A stretch of 64,000 nt of DNA from Bifidobacterium bohemicum DSM 22767 (GCF_000741525.1 NZ_JGYP01000001.1:124001-188000), one strand, 5' to 3'. Shown: positions 1 to 8,857, numbered from the stretch's first letter. Made by a program: numbers and translations. Notes: generated by a model not told the origin, from the letters alone.

Positions 1-787
1 TCTGTATTATTACGAGAAACTTGGACTAGTGGTGCCGCATAGAAATCCCTATAATTCTTACAGAGTCTATACTTCCGAAAATTTTTTCAGACTCAATGTT
101 ATTCTGGAACTACGTGCGATGGGTCTGAGTTTAGAAGATATTCAGGAATATCTGAGACATCACGATTTCCAATCAACATTAAATTTGATGGACAAGGCTT
201 TGAAATCAATCAGGGAACAACGCGATAAACTGGTCCAACAGGAACGGGACATCACAGAGGAACTCAAGCGCGACCTTACCGCACTTTCGAAAGCTCAATC
301 TTCAAAGACGACCTTTGTCCGATTTCCCGATCGACCGTGCGAGCTTGCCTCCACCGACTTGCTGTTCTACGAGGATATCCCTTACGCCTTCGCTCAATAT
401 ATGACCACCAACAAGCACGAACGTCTGAAAACGCTCAGAAGCATACCCACATATTTAGTTGACACCACGCAAACGGTCAATGGGTGTTTCCCGGCCAAAG
501 CGATCATGCTCTACACCGGCGAGAAGAACCCAGAAGTACCGTATATCATCAAAGAAGGCTTGTACGCATGCCGTACCTTCGAAGGACCGTTCCTTGAATC
601 CGTAAACATTTATGAGAAGATGAAGGAAGAGATTGCTGAACTCGGTTATCGGATTTGTGGTGACCCAATCGAGATGTGTCTCATCGGGGCATACGAATCA
701 GACATTCTAGAGGAGCATGTCTCTCACATCGAGGTGCCGGTTGAACCAACAGAGATCTCGGATAACCATGGTCTGGTAGCAAAGTGA
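1..787 (+). CDS. MerR-family transcriptional regulator with BmrR/GyrI-like effector domain, 5' end missing
   Basis: The reading frame is already open at base 2 and reads LYYYEKLGL just before the GTG at 29. This is the conserved recognition-wing start of MerR winged helices (YYxxxGLL), so the true start lies left of the window. The MerR helical part (AMGLSLEDIQEYL) leads into a long dimerisation coiled coil at about residues 55-90 of the visible chain. A C-terminal domain of about 150 residues follows and resembles the drug-sensing domain of BmrR-type regulators. By family, such proteins bind a spacer-distorted promoter, often of an efflux gene, and activate it when a small hydrophobic ligand binds. 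No target promoter is visible. The gene looks more A+T-rich than its neighbours, which may point to transfer. Ligand and target are unknown. Confidence 0.8.
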   Translation, partial: LYYYEKLGLVVPHRNPYNSYRVYTSENFFRLNVILELRAMGLSLEDIQEYLRHHDFQSTLNLMDKALKSIREQRDKLVQQERDITEELKRDLTALSKAQSSKTTFVRFPDRPCELASTDLLFYEDIPYAFAQYMTTNKHERLKTLRSIPTYLVDTTQTVNGCFPAKAIMLYTGEKNPEVPYIIKEGLYACRTFEGPFLESVNIYEKMKEEIAELGYRICGDPIEMCLIGAYESDILEEHVSHIEVPVEPTEISDNHGLVAK

Positions 788-1124
788 CAGTCGAGCATCC
801 ATAAGCTTATATTGTACAAGAAGTTTGGCGCGATCATGGAAGTATCAACTAGGTCGCCCCTGAAAGTAACGACGGAAACTTTCACGCCCTACTGCGCCCA
901 AAGCGACACCAGCTCGCCACTCCCGTTCTTGCGCCCCTTATACTCCCGAACGCTGAACGCATGGCTTTTCTCCTCGGCATGACACACCGACCCTCCCGGT
1001 CAGGCGTGGAACCTAAGTTGCGACCTAAGTATACGCCAACCTGACCTATTGTGAGTCAACGTGAGACGATGACGTTGGAATGGAAACCGTACCCTAACCC
1101 TTGAAAACACTGGTGAATCAGCAT
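788..1124. other. Intergenic stretch without a convincing gene
   Basis: About 340 bases separate the MerR gene from the tRNA-Ala terminator. On the minus strand a short frame is open from 999 to 890. It reads like the end of a protein (…FSVREYKGRKNG… then stop), but it has only about 36 codons and no start with a ribosome binding site. It may be the tail of a decayed gene. Nothing else is supported here. Confidence 0.3.
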
Positions 1125-1160
1125 GAAAAAAAGGCTTCCGAGGAAATCCTCGAAAGCCTT
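1125..1160 (-). terminator. Rho-independent terminator of tRNA-Ala
   Basis: Read on the minus strand, a stem of AAGGCTT plus CGAGG pairs with CCTCG plus AAGCCTT around a small loop. A run of seven T follows at once. It lies directly 3' of the tRNA gene. Confidence 0.85.
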
Positions 1161-1165
1161 AACCG

Positions 1166-1238
1166 TGGAGCTAGGGAGATTCGAACTCCCGACCCCCTCC
1201 ATGCCATGGAGATGCGCTACCAGCTGCGCCATAGCCCC
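1166..1238 (-). tRNA. tRNA-Ala (anticodon GGC)
   Basis: The 73-nt minus-strand gene starts GGGGCTA and ends TAGCTCC plus discriminator A, giving a 7-bp acceptor stem with one G-U pair. The anticodon loop reads ATGGCAT, so the anticodon is GGC (alanine). The T arm contains GTTCGAATC. The terminal CCA is not encoded; the bases after the discriminator are CGG. A terminator follows on the same strand. Confidence 0.95.
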
Positions 1239-1336
1239 GGTCTTGTTTAGTTATTGGCTCCTTGCGAAGCCTTATATAGGATACAACAGAATCCCACGAT
1301 TGCCAAACCGGCGTGTCGAAGACCGATTCAAAAGAG

Positions 1337-1381
1337 CAAAAAGCCCGTCGCACTAGACGTTTCCAATGCTCCGGGCCTTTC
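1337..1381 (-). terminator. Probable terminator of the Ser/Gly-rich membrane protein gene
   Basis: AAAGGCCCG on the minus strand can pair with CGGGCTTTTT across a loop of roughly 25 bases, and a T-run forms the 3' arm. It lies about 40 bases after the stop codon of the gene ending at 1421. The long loop makes the call moderate. Confidence 0.55.
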
Positions 1382-1420
1382 TGTGATATGTGTCCGATGA
1401 AGTTGTTGCGACGTTTGCCT

Positions 1421-2581
1421 TTATTTGTTCACCTTGGTTGAACCAGTGCCGACGGTACCCGAGTTCTGCGGAGTCGAACCATTGGATGGCGCATCCGAAC
1501 CGTTCGAACCAGAGCCGGTGCCCGATGAATCAGCCGTGCCGTCGTTTCCTGAAGTGCTCCCTGATCCGTTACCGGTACTATTGCCGTTGTTGTCGGAGCC
1601 AGCGCTTTCACCAGTGGTGCCTGAAGTGGAGCCAGAGTTAGGAGTAGACCCTGAACCCGAACCGGACGTGCCGGTTCCAGAAGAGCCTGAACCCGATTCA
1701 CCGGAAGTGGGAGCAGGCACCTTGCCCGAATCGTTCAAACCATTACCGCTGTTTGTGTTGCCACCGTTGCCGTATCGATTACCCGAATTACCTGGCTGAC
1801 TTGGGGCATCGGTATCGGTATTGAGTTTCTGCTGTCGTCCTCCGCCCGTCTGCGAATTGTTCACGACATTGCGCACCACATCATCAGTACCGTTGCCGTG
1901 GGTCACCAAGGTGATGACGCCCGCGGTGATGGCCACGGCGACCAGTGCGCTGACGATCGAAATGATGACCATGGTGCGTTTGGCGCGTTTGGGGTCGTTC
2001 ATGTCACGAACGGCCCTGTTCCCAGCCTGGCCTTTAATGGATCGGGAGCCATTGCCGTCACGACGCATTTCCTTGGTCGTCTCGGAACCTATTGCTTTAG
2101 CGCCCTGCATCACGGACGGCATGATGCTTGTGCTTGAATCTGACGTATTGTCGCCATTGCTGAGATCGGCGTTCTTATATATAGTGGTCGCAACGGGATC
2201 CTGCGGTTTGCCTGCTCCATTACGCGCCAACTCAGCCAAGGAGGCAGTGCCCTCCACGGCGTCACCAAGTCCCTGCATTGTTATCGTGCGATTTGGGCTC
2301 CCCCCATGAATTTCGCCTGTCCCAGGTTCCGTCGCCTCGACGGTTGAATCCTTGTTGTCGTCACCGCCGTCGAACGGCGCGGCGGCCTGAAGTTTGCGTC
2401 CGGATTCGCGGAGAAGGTTCTGATATATCTGCGATGCGACGGCGGATACGATCGAACCTACTGCCACGCCGATCACCGAACCGGCTATGCCGATTTTGGC
2501 AGACAGCAGAAACGAGGTGACCGCCGCCAGTGCACCCGCCATGATCTGCGAAAAAGAAATACCTTTAAAAAAATTCTTCAC
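1421..2581 (-). CDS. Membrane protein with Ser/Gly/Thr/Asn low-complexity tail, unknown function
   Basis: The 386-residue protein starts at GTG with GGAAG upstream. Residues 12-48 are hydrophobic and Gly/Ala-rich, probably one or two membrane segments. Residues about 50-200 are polar. Residues 203-228 form a second clear membrane segment flanked by KRAKR on the inner side. From residue 245 to the end the chain is almost only Ser, Gly, Thr, Asn, Asp and Pro, with many GSGS and SGTGT runs. This layout suggests a membrane-anchored protein with a long extracytoplasmic disordered stalk. No LPXTG motif, enzyme signature or cysteine pair is visible. The function is not recognised. Because the tail is repetitive, the opposite strand holds long spurious open frames. 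Confidence 0.75.
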   Translation of the reverse strand: MKNFFKGISFSQIMAGALAAVTSFLLSAKIGIAGSVIGVAVGSIVSAVASQIYQNLLRESGRKLQAAAPFDGGDDNKDSTVEATEPGTGEIHGGSPNRTITMQGLGDAVEGTASLAELARNGAGKPQDPVATTIYKNADLSNGDNTSDSSTSIMPSVMQGAKAIGSETTKEMRRDGNGSRSIKGQAGNRAVRDMNDPKRAKRTMVIISIVSALVAVAITAGVITLVTHGNGTDDVVRNVVNNSQTGGGRQQKLNTDTDAPSQPGNSGNRYGNGGNTNSGNGLNDSGKVPAPTSGESGSGSSGTGTSGSGSGSTPNSGSTSGTTGESAGSDNNGNSTGNGSGSTSGNDGTADSSGTGSGSNGSDAPSNGSTPQNSGTVGTGSTKVNK

Positions 2582-2790
2582 GCTTCCAAACTAATGCCAT
2601 GACTTCAAGAAAGTCTGAATGTCAACCAAAATTTATCAGAACGCTCACTTTAATGCGCAGTGGGCGAACATGCGTGATTCAATGACCTGATGCACGTCGG
2701 TCATCGTATGGCATTTCGCGACGATCGGGCATCTTCCCAGGCACATGGACTCCGGTCTCCTGACCAGTATGATGGCAGTCCCGTTTCAGG

Positions 2791-3804
2791 TCAGCCCGCC
2801 ATCCGGGGCTTATAAAGAATCGTCAGCAGCACCGCCGCGAAGATGAGCGCAAAACCAGCCAAGGTCGTCGGGACGATGCACTCATGCCAAAAAACGGTGG
2901 CAAACAGTTCTGAAAACAAGCTTTCGGTGCACATGACGACGGAGGCCGACGAAGCCGAAACGTGCGCCAGTCCGATGTTCTGCATAATCTGCGCCAAAGT
3001 CGTGGCTCCAAGGAAGAGGTACAGGAAGCTAACAACGACCTTAGGATCAAGCCATGCGGCACTTGGTGCGGGCTCCGCAATAAGGGCACCAGAAAGAAAA
3101 CAGCAGCAGGCTACGGCGAATTGTACGAATGTGACGGCGATGGGATTGAACCGTGTCGAGTAAATGCCCAGATAGGTCAGATTGAACGAAAACACCGCGG
3201 CGCACGCCAGGGTCAGGAAATCCCCGGCGCTTAATGTCATGGTCAGACCGCCAGGTTTGAGGGCCACGAAGCCCACGCCGACCAGACAGACGAATCCCGC
3301 GGCCACATTGGTAATGCTTGGACGGCGACGGTTCGTGTACCACGCGACAAAAGGCGTGAGCACGCAATAGACCGCGGTCAGGAATGCGCTTCTACCCGGG
3401 TCTATGGTTCTGAGTCCATAGGTTTGCAAGGCCATCGTACCGTAGTAAGTAAGCCCTGTTACCAGCGCCGGAACAAGGATGCGACGATTGAGGGCGGGAA
3501 TGATGACACGGTGGAACAAGACCAGCATGACCAAACATGCTCCGCCGGTTCGCATCGTCATGAGCCATTGAGGACTGATGGCACTCATCGCCACCTTGGA
3601 GACCATATAGCTGCCGCCCCACAACGCAGCGCAGCACAACAACATAAGTCTCGCGAGATTTGGCGGAAAGTTCCGTGACAAACGGCTGCGTAAACCAGAA
3701 AAACCGTCACGCTCGCGAAAATCGGAACCTCCATCGACATACTGGGACGAATCGTCTTCAGCGTTCGGTTCGACAGGCAGGTGTGTTGCCGCTTGGTACC
3801 GCAT
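2791..3804 (-). CDS. EamA/DMT-family transporter
   Basis: The 337-residue protein has a polar N-terminal stretch of about 45 residues followed by about ten hydrophobic helices arranged as two EamA repeats. The first helix reads LCCAALWGGSYMVSKVA, typical of the drug/metabolite transporter superfamily (AxxWGxxF/Y). Family members export or import amino acids, nucleotides or related metabolites across the inner membrane; the substrate cannot be read from sequence. The ATG at 3804 has GGGGAAAGG upstream. The gene stands alone, divergent from the PPOX-fold gene at 4080. The extended soluble N-terminus is longer than usual for the family. Confidence 0.85.
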   Translation of the reverse strand: MRYQAATHLPVEPNAEDDSSQYVDGGSDFRERDGFSGLRSRLSRNFPPNLARLMLLCCAALWGGSYMVSKVAMSAISPQWLMTMRTGGACLVMLVLFHRVIIPALNRRILVPALVTGLTYYGTMALQTYGLRTIDPGRSAFLTAVYCVLTPFVAWYTNRRRPSITNVAAGFVCLVGVGFVALKPGGLTMTLSAGDFLTLACAAVFSFNLTYLGIYSTRFNPIAVTFVQFAVACCCFLSGALIAEPAPSAAWLDPKVVVSFLYLFLGATTLAQIMQNIGLAHVSASSASVVMCTESLFSELFATVFWHECIVPTTLAGFALIFAAVLLTILYKPRMAG

Positions 3805-4079
3805 CGTATGCCTTTCCCCAGCGTATGACTGGATCTGTTCTTCTCATTGCAAATTTAATTCATCGCAGAGCGAAGACACGCCCAAAACGGTATGGAATCC
3901 ACATACCGGCAAACGTCATGGTCGTTCCATGCTGGCTGTTGGGAAAGCAAGGAAATGTATTTCAGATTACGCATCGGTGAGCCAGTTCACAGCCTTTTAC
4001 CGATGAGGTGCGGCAAAAGCAGGTACGATGGAAGCAAGTGGCGGATATGCCATATTGAAAGCAATGAAAGGACGACGTC

Positions 4080-4484
4080 ATGACCACGTTAACCCCGGAG
4101 ATGAAGGAATTCATCAGCAACAACCTCGCTTGGATCGCGACCTCCAGCAAGGATGGGCAACTCGACCTTGGCCCGAAGATGTCGATGTTCGTGCTGGACG
4201 ATAATCACCTCGCCTATCACGAACGCACCGCAGGTCAGCACTACCGCAACCTTGAGGACGGCAGTGACCTGGTGATCTGCTTTGCCAACCTTGAAAGCAA
4301 GAAGGGCTACCGTTTCCGCGGCAATGTGACCTTGCATTCCGATGACGCCATCTATGATGAGCAGGTGAAGGTGGCAGAGCAGAACGGCACCAAGAAGCCC
4401 GCAGTCATCCCCGTTCTTGAGATCACGGAGATTCAGGATCTTTCGGCGGGCCCCAACGCCGGGAAGACCATTTCCAAGGACTGA
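4080..4484 (+). CDS. Pyridoxamine 5'-phosphate oxidase-fold flavin-binding protein
   Basis: The 134-residue protein has the split-barrel PNPOx-like fold signature: an N-terminal helix, then LAWIATSSKDGQLDLGPKMS, then LAYHERTAGQHYRNL and a core strand region ending in FRGNVTLH. Small members bind FMN or F420 and reduce or sequester various substrates. They lack the extra C-terminal part of PdxH, so vitamin B6 synthesis is unlikely. The ATG follows a GAAAGGACG ribosome binding site. Two tandem hairpins lie downstream. The substrate is unknown. Confidence 0.8.
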   Translation: MTTLTPEMKEFISNNLAWIATSSKDGQLDLGPKMSMFVLDDNHLAYHERTAGQHYRNLEDGSDLVICFANLESKKGYRFRGNVTLHSDDAIYDEQVKVAEQNGTKKPAVIPVLEITEIQDLSAGPNAGKTISKD

Positions 4485-4494
4485 AATCCAAATC

Positions 4495-4523
4495 CCTTGG
4501 GTTCGATAACCATGAACCCAAGG
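4495..4523 (+). terminator. Hairpin just after the PPOX-fold gene
   Basis: A perfect 10-bp inverted repeat CCTTGGGTTC/GAACCCAAGG has a 9-base loop and starts 11 bases after the stop codon. It has no T-run, so it may be a transcript-stabilising or weak termination hairpin backed by the second hairpin downstream. Confidence 0.45.
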
Positions 4524-4550
4524 TGGTGAACCGAGTAATGCTTACTGCAC

Positions 4551-4586
4551 AAGGGTCTCCGCATGCAATATGCGGAGGGCCTTCTT
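4551..4586 (+). terminator. Rho-independent-like terminator
   Basis: An 8-bp CTCCGCAT/ATGCGGAG stem has a 5-base loop and is extended by AAGG/CCTT with one mismatch. TTCTT follows. It is the second hairpin after the PPOX-fold gene and probably its main terminator. Confidence 0.6.
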
Positions 4587-4775
4587 CACAGAGCCTTAAT
4601 ATCGTTCCATGTCTCAACGACACCCTTTAAGTCTCCGATATTCTCATGATATGCTAGACAGATAGCAGTAGATTGCCTAGGTTATTAGTTATATTGTGAT
4701 ACAATTTATATTATCAGATACGTTTCTATCTGACGGCTGCGGCCTGGGCTGACTCAGGAAGGCAGGAATACGCCC

Positions 4776-5462
4776 GTGTGCAGAGATTTCGCAATGGAGC
4801 TCGATTGGGAAGCCGTCGGAACCGGGTTCGCGATCAAGGACATTGACCTGGACAATCTGCCCATTCCGACATTCAGTGTCGTCCCCCACCAGACAATAGG
4901 CGTGATCGCGCAAGGACGAGACGGCAACCGTCATCTGACCGGAGGCCATTGGTCATTTGTGCCGCGTTGGTCTCCTACCATGAAACTGCGATTCACCACT
5001 TACAACGCCCGAATGGAAGCGGCTCCGCATACCCCGACGTACATGGAGGCCACCCATTCGGCCAGGGCAATCATCCCCGCATCAGGATATTTTGAGTTCA
5101 ATCGTCGTACGCCATTCTATTTCCACGATGCAACCGGTGCACCGCTTTCAATGGCCGGTCTCTACTCGTGGTGGCGCGGCTCTTCTGCCGCACCGTGGAC
5201 GTTGACCGCAACGATACTGACCTGCTACGCCATTGAGGGACCGGCCACCGTTCATAATCGCATGCCTCTGCTGGTACCGGACGACATGGTGGATGATTGG
5301 CTGGATCCTTTCAAGGACGGTGCCCCGCAGTTGAGAGCGATTTATGAGGGCGGCAAGCAGTTGTCGTCTGCCTTGGATTTTTATGAGGTCGCACCACTGA
5401 AAGGCACCGGTCCGAAGCTAATCGAACCGGTGCATCATCAGCAGCCGTTAAGCCTTTTTTAA
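4776..5462 (+). CDS. SRAP-family abasic-site DNA-protein crosslink protein (YedK/HMCES-like)
   Basis: Family knowledge: SRAP proteins form a thiazolidine link between their Cys2 and an abasic site in single-stranded DNA, shielding it from cleavage. The expected residues are all present: MCR at the start (Cys2 after Met removal), Asn77 in YNARMEA, Glu107 in GYFEF and His160 in VHNRMP. The length of 228 residues is normal. The start is GTG, fixed by the need for Cys at position 2 and by AGGAAGGCAGG upstream. No convincing LexA box was found in the roughly 190 bases before the start, so SOS control is not shown. Confidence 0.9.
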   Translation: MCRDFAMELDWEAVGTGFAIKDIDLDNLPIPTFSVVPHQTIGVIAQGRDGNRHLTGGHWSFVPRWSPTMKLRFTTYNARMEAAPHTPTYMEATHSARAIIPASGYFEFNRRTPFYFHDATGAPLSMAGLYSWWRGSSAAPWTLTATILTCYAIEGPATVHNRMPLLVPDDMVDDWLDPFKDGAPQLRAIYEGGKQLSSALDFYEVAPLKGTGPKLIEPVHHQQPLSLF

Positions 5463-5525
5463 CGCTTTGCGCCTATATTTACAAGGGCGCCGTCCTCACT
5501 CCGGTGCTTTCACAGCTAATCGCCG

Positions 5526-5924
5526 TCAGTGTTCTTCCGCCATGTCATCGGCTACATGCGGCAGGAGTTGAAGGTCGATCGACGGGCAGTCCTTCCACAG
5601 ACGTTCGAGCTCGTAGTATCGGCGGTCATCCTCATGCATCACATTGATGACAAAGTCACCGTAGTCAAGCAACACCCAACGTGCATCGTCAAGTCCTTCT
5701 CGCCCTAGCGGCTTGAGGCGTTCTCCTTTGGTGGCCAAATCCTTCTCGATTTCCTCGGCGACTGCCAGAACCTGTCGTTCGCTGGATGCCGAGGCGATGA
5801 ACATGGCATCGGTGATGCCCATAGCCATCGAAACGTCAAATGCGAGTATGTCCTCTGCTTTGATGCGGTCTGCGGCCTGTGCGGCCAGTTTGAGGCCGTC
5901 GACGGAACTTTGCAATGCTGTCAT
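5526..5924 (-). CDS. rsfS: Ribosomal silencing factor RsfS
   Basis: RsfS (RsfA/Iojap/DUF143) binds ribosomal protein uL14 and blocks joining of 30S and 50S subunits when nutrients are low. The 132-residue chain carries the family core: KAEDILAFDVS, then MFIASASSERQVLAVAEEIE, and GREGLDDARWVLLDYGDFVINVMHEDDRRYYELERLW. The start at 5924 (MTALQSS) is chosen over an upstream frame start because family members begin here and a short AAGG lies upstream. The acidic C-terminal tail is typical of actinobacterial forms. It follows glmU on the same strand; rsfS and nadD are close neighbours in many actinobacteria. Confidence 0.92.
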   Translation of the reverse strand: MTALQSSVDGLKLAAQAADRIKAEDILAFDVSMAMGITDAMFIASASSERQVLAVAEEIEKDLATKGERLKPLGREGLDDARWVLLDYGDFVINVMHEDDRRYYELERLWKDCPSIDLQLLPHVADDMAEEH

Positions 5925-6101
5925 ATGTTGTGACCTTGTGACGAAATGCGGCAGAGAGCCATACAAAGACCCTCATGTTTACTTTGTACTCGTGTTTATC
6001 CGTAACTATGGTATCAGGCAGAGCGAACGAAAACGCTCCGAATGCCGGACAGATGAGTGTCGGAAACGGATGCCGAAGCCCATCAGCCGTCGGACGAGAC
6101 G

Positions 6102-7490
6102 CTACCGTTCCCACTCAGGCTTCCAGCCCTGAACGACATGCTGGGCGTTCTCCGAGTACACCATCGAATCGTCGGGAACCTCATGCCGAATGACCGATCC
6201 GGCTCCGGTGGTCACTCCGTCACCGATTTCGACCGGTGCGACAAACAGATTTCCTGCGCCTACATGCACATTCGAACCTATATGCGTACGGTTCTTGTGC
6301 ACACCGTCATAATTCGCGGTAATGGTTCCACCACCGATATTGGAATTCTCGCCGAGTTCAGCATCGCCCATGTAGCTTAGGTGCGGAACCTTGGTGCCGT
6401 CGCCGATATGTGCTTTCTTCATCTCCACAAAGGCACCGGCCTTGCTTCCCTCGCCCAACTCGTTTCCGGCGCGGAGATACGTCCAAGGACCAATGGTCGC
6501 ATTCGGCCCGATATGCGATTCCTGCACGCAGCTTCGCTCCACCGTGGCCCCGGAATCAACACGTGCATCGATCAGGGTCGTGTATGGGCCCACTACGGCA
6601 CCTTCCGCGACGACGCTGTGGCCTCGAAGGAACGAACCCGGCAACACGGTCACATCGCCGGCAAGCTCCACATCATCATCGATCCAAGTGCTGGAAGGAT
6701 CGAGGATCGTCACTCCTTGGCGCATCCAATGTTCGCAGATCCTAAGATTGTGCGCACGGCTCAGCGCCGCGAGCTGCACGCGATCATTGACGCCTTCCAC
6801 GCTCAAAGCGTCCGGTGCGGTAAACGCTCCCACCTTGCCCGAATGACGTGCCGTTTCAAGTGCGTCGGTCAGATAGAACTCGCTTTGGGCGTTCTTGGAG
6901 TTCAACCCCTCAATGGCCTGGGCAAGCAACGCAGCATCGAATACATAGACGGAAGTGTTGACTTCATGCACCGCCAGTTCACTGCTATTGGCGTCACGCT
7001 GCTCCACGATTCGCAGGACGTCGCCGTTGCTGTCGCGGATGATACGGCCATAGCCGGTCGGGTCGCCAAGACGCGTGGTCAGCACGGTAGCACCATCACC
7101 ACTGGCGATATGGAAATCAATCAACGCCTTCAGCGTGTCCGTGTCCAGCAAAGGCATATCACTGGCTACAATCAGCACCAACCCTTGCATGGCACCCTCA
7201 CACGCCTGGCCGAGCTGTTTCATCGCACATTGCACTGCGCGTCCAGTGCCGGGAATCTCATCCTGCACCACAATCATGGAATCGTCGTCATATTCCTTGG
7301 CGGCCTGCGCTACACGATCTGCCTGATAACGAACAACGACGGCCAAGGTCTCCGGGTCGAGTCCTTTCACAGACGTCATCACCCGTTCAAGAAAGGTCTT
7401 ACCCGCGAATTCATGCAATACCTTTGGTTTCGTTGAACGCATTCTCGTCCCCTCGCCAGCCGCGAGGACGATTGCCGCTGAAAGAGCCAT
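6102..7490 (-). CDS. glmU: Bifunctional GlmU: N-acetylglucosamine-1-phosphate uridyltransferase / glucosamine-1-phosphate acetyltransferase
   Basis: GlmU makes UDP-GlcNAc for peptidoglycan in two steps in the cytoplasm: acetylation of GlcN-1-P, then uridylation. The 462-residue length is standard. The N-terminal Rossmann-like domain has the nucleotide loop LAAGEGTRMRSTKPKVLHEF (residues about 9-28). From about residue 255 a left-handed beta-helix of hexapeptide repeats begins, including KVPHLSYMGDAELG with the catalytic His and GGGTITANYDG. It starts 20 bases after the tRNA-Gln gene on the same strand, so the two are probably on one transcript. rsfS follows after about 180 bases. Confidence 0.97.
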   Translation of the reverse strand: MALSAAIVLAAGEGTRMRSTKPKVLHEFAGKTFLERVMTSVKGLDPETLAVVVRYQADRVAQAAKEYDDDSMIVVQDEIPGTGRAVQCAMKQLGQACEGAMQGLVLIVASDMPLLDTDTLKALIDFHIASGDGATVLTTRLGDPTGYGRIIRDSNGDVLRIVEQRDANSSELAVHEVNTSVYVFDAALLAQAIEGLNSKNAQSEFYLTDALETARHSGKVGAFTAPDALSVEGVNDRVQLAALSRAHNLRICEHWMRQGVTILDPSSTWIDDDVELAGDVTVLPGSFLRGHSVVAEGAVVGPYTTLIDARVDSGATVERSCVQESHIGPNATIGPWTYLRAGNELGEGSKAGAFVEMKKAHIGDGTKVPHLSYMGDAELGENSNIGGGTITANYDGVHKNRTHIGSNVHVGAGNLFVAPVEIGDGVTTGAGSVIRHEVPDDSMVYSENAQHVVQGWKPEWER

Positions 7491-7509
7491 AATACCTACT
7501 CCTATCCGG

Positions 7510-7580
7510 TTCCTCCACCTGGACTCGAACCAAGACTAAGGGTTCCAAAGACCCGTGTGCTGCCATTACACCATGGAGGA
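7510..7580 (-). tRNA. tRNA-Gln (anticodon TTG)
   Basis: The 71-nt minus-strand gene begins TCCTCCA and ends TGGAGGA plus discriminator A, a perfect 7-bp acceptor stem. The anticodon loop CTTTGGA gives anticodon TTG. The T arm contains GGTTCGAGTCC. The bases after the discriminator read CCG, so a full CCA is not encoded. It lies 20 bases upstream of glmU. Confidence 0.95.
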
Positions 7581-7655
7581 GTGGATTCGTTGCCGAATCA
7601 CAAGTGACTATTATGCCGGTGTGCCCTGACAAGGCGACACACAGTGAAAACAGCC

Positions 7656-7712
7656 CAAAAAATCAAGTCATGCGTCGACGACGGACGTTTCCGAACCGCA
7701 GACGACGCATGA
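7656..7712 (-). terminator. Rho-independent terminator of prs
   Basis: TCATGCGTCG and CGACGCATGA form a perfect 10-bp outer stem, with further CGG/CCG pairing inside. On the minus strand it is followed by CTTGATTTTTT. It lies about 30 bases after the prs stop codon and isolates prs from tRNA-Gln and glmU. Confidence 0.75.
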
Positions 7713-7743
7713 TATCAACAAGTTGGAATTATACGATACACGT

Positions 7744-8802
7744 TCAGGCGAACAGGAAGCCCTGGCCGTGATGAACGGGGTAGTTGTCGAAAAGCTCGGC
7801 AACCGAACCGTCCTCGAACACGGCCTTGATGGCGCTTGCAAGCAACGGGGCAATCGACAATACGGTCAGACCGTCCCAACGCTTCGATTCGTCGATCGGC
7901 ACGGTATCGGTCAACACGACCTCACGGGCGCCGCAGTTCTTCAGCCTTTCGACGGCGGGGTCGGACAGCACGCCATGCGTGGCTACGATGGTCACGGACT
8001 TCGCACCCGCCTTTTTCAGCACCTCACAAGCCCCGGCGATGGTGCCACCAGTGTCGATCAAGTCGTCCACAAGCACGCAATCCTTGCCTTCGACATCACC
8101 GACCACACGATTGGCCACCGCATGATTCGGGGTGGTGATGTCGCGGGTCTTATGCACGAAGGCCAGTGGACCGCCGCCCAGACGCTGGGCCCACTGCTCA
8201 GCCACGCGGATGCGCCCTGCGTCAGGAGAGACGACCGCCACGTTGGAGAACTCACCTTGGAAACGGTCACGGATGTAATCGACCAGCACCGGCATGGCAA
8301 TCAAATGATCGACCGGACCGTCGAAGAACCCTTGCGTCTGGGCGGCGTGCAAATCGACACTCATGACACGGTCCGCGCCCGCAGACCTAAGCAAATCAAA
8401 CACCAGACGACAGGAAATGGGTTCACGGCCCAAATGCTTTTTATCCTGACGTGAATAACCGAGCAACGGACACACGGCACTGATTGACCGAGCGGAAGCG
8501 CGCTTGAGCGCGTCGATCATGATCAGCTGTTCCATGATGGCCTTGTTGACGTCCCCAGCGTGACTTTGCAGAACGAAGACATCCGCGCCTCGCACCGATT
8601 CGGTGTAACGCACGTACATCTCGCCGTTGGCAAAATCGTAGGCCGTGGTCTTAAGTACTTCGATTCCAAGCTGACTGGCGACATTGTCAGCTAGCTGCGG
8701 GTAGGATCTACCCGAAACAAGTATCAGATTCTTATTTGGTTTGCCTTCGAAAATAGCGCCCACAATGTCTCCCAACATTCGCTGCCGTGAATCACGTTCC
8801 AT
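7744..8802 (-). CDS. prs: Ribose-phosphate pyrophosphokinase
   Basis: The enzyme transfers diphosphate from ATP to ribose-5-phosphate to give PRPP for purine, pyrimidine, His, Trp and NAD synthesis. Visible signatures are the flexible-loop SRQDKKHLGREPIS, DLHAAQTQGFFD (His152), VVSPDAGRIRVAEQ and the PRPP-binding loop VLVDDLIDTGGTI (residues 243-255). At 352 residues it is about 30 longer than usual. The extra residues are at the N-terminus, where several Met codons allow a start a few residues later. It follows nadD by 55 bases, which fits use of PRPP in NAD synthesis. Confidence 0.95.
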   Translation of the reverse strand: MERDSRQRMLGDIVGAIFEGKPNKNLILVSGRSYPQLADNVASQLGIEVLKTTAYDFANGEMYVRYTESVRGADVFVLQSHAGDVNKAIMEQLIMIDALKRASARSISAVCPLLGYSRQDKKHLGREPISCRLVFDLLRSAGADRVMSVDLHAAQTQGFFDGPVDHLIAMPVLVDYIRDRFQGEFSNVAVVSPDAGRIRVAEQWAQRLGGGPLAFVHKTRDITTPNHAVANRVVGDVEGKDCVLVDDLIDTGGTIAGACEVLKKAGAKSVTIVATHGVLSDPAVERLKNCGAREVVLTDTVPIDESKRWDGLTVLSIAPLLASAIKAVFEDGSVAELFDNYPVHHGQGFLFA

Positions 8803-8857
8803 ACTAGCTAACTACACAGACTGAGTGGCCTGCACCACCGGCATAAGTTGAAACGCT

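Noticed and set aside
1123-1356. A plus-strand frame of 77 codons and a minus-strand frame of 60 codons over the tRNA-Ala
   Set aside because: They run across the tRNA gene and its terminator.
6381-7436. A plus-strand frame of 351 codons opposite glmU
   Set aside because: It lies wholly inside glmU on the other strand and has no recognisable domain. glmU carries all family motifs.
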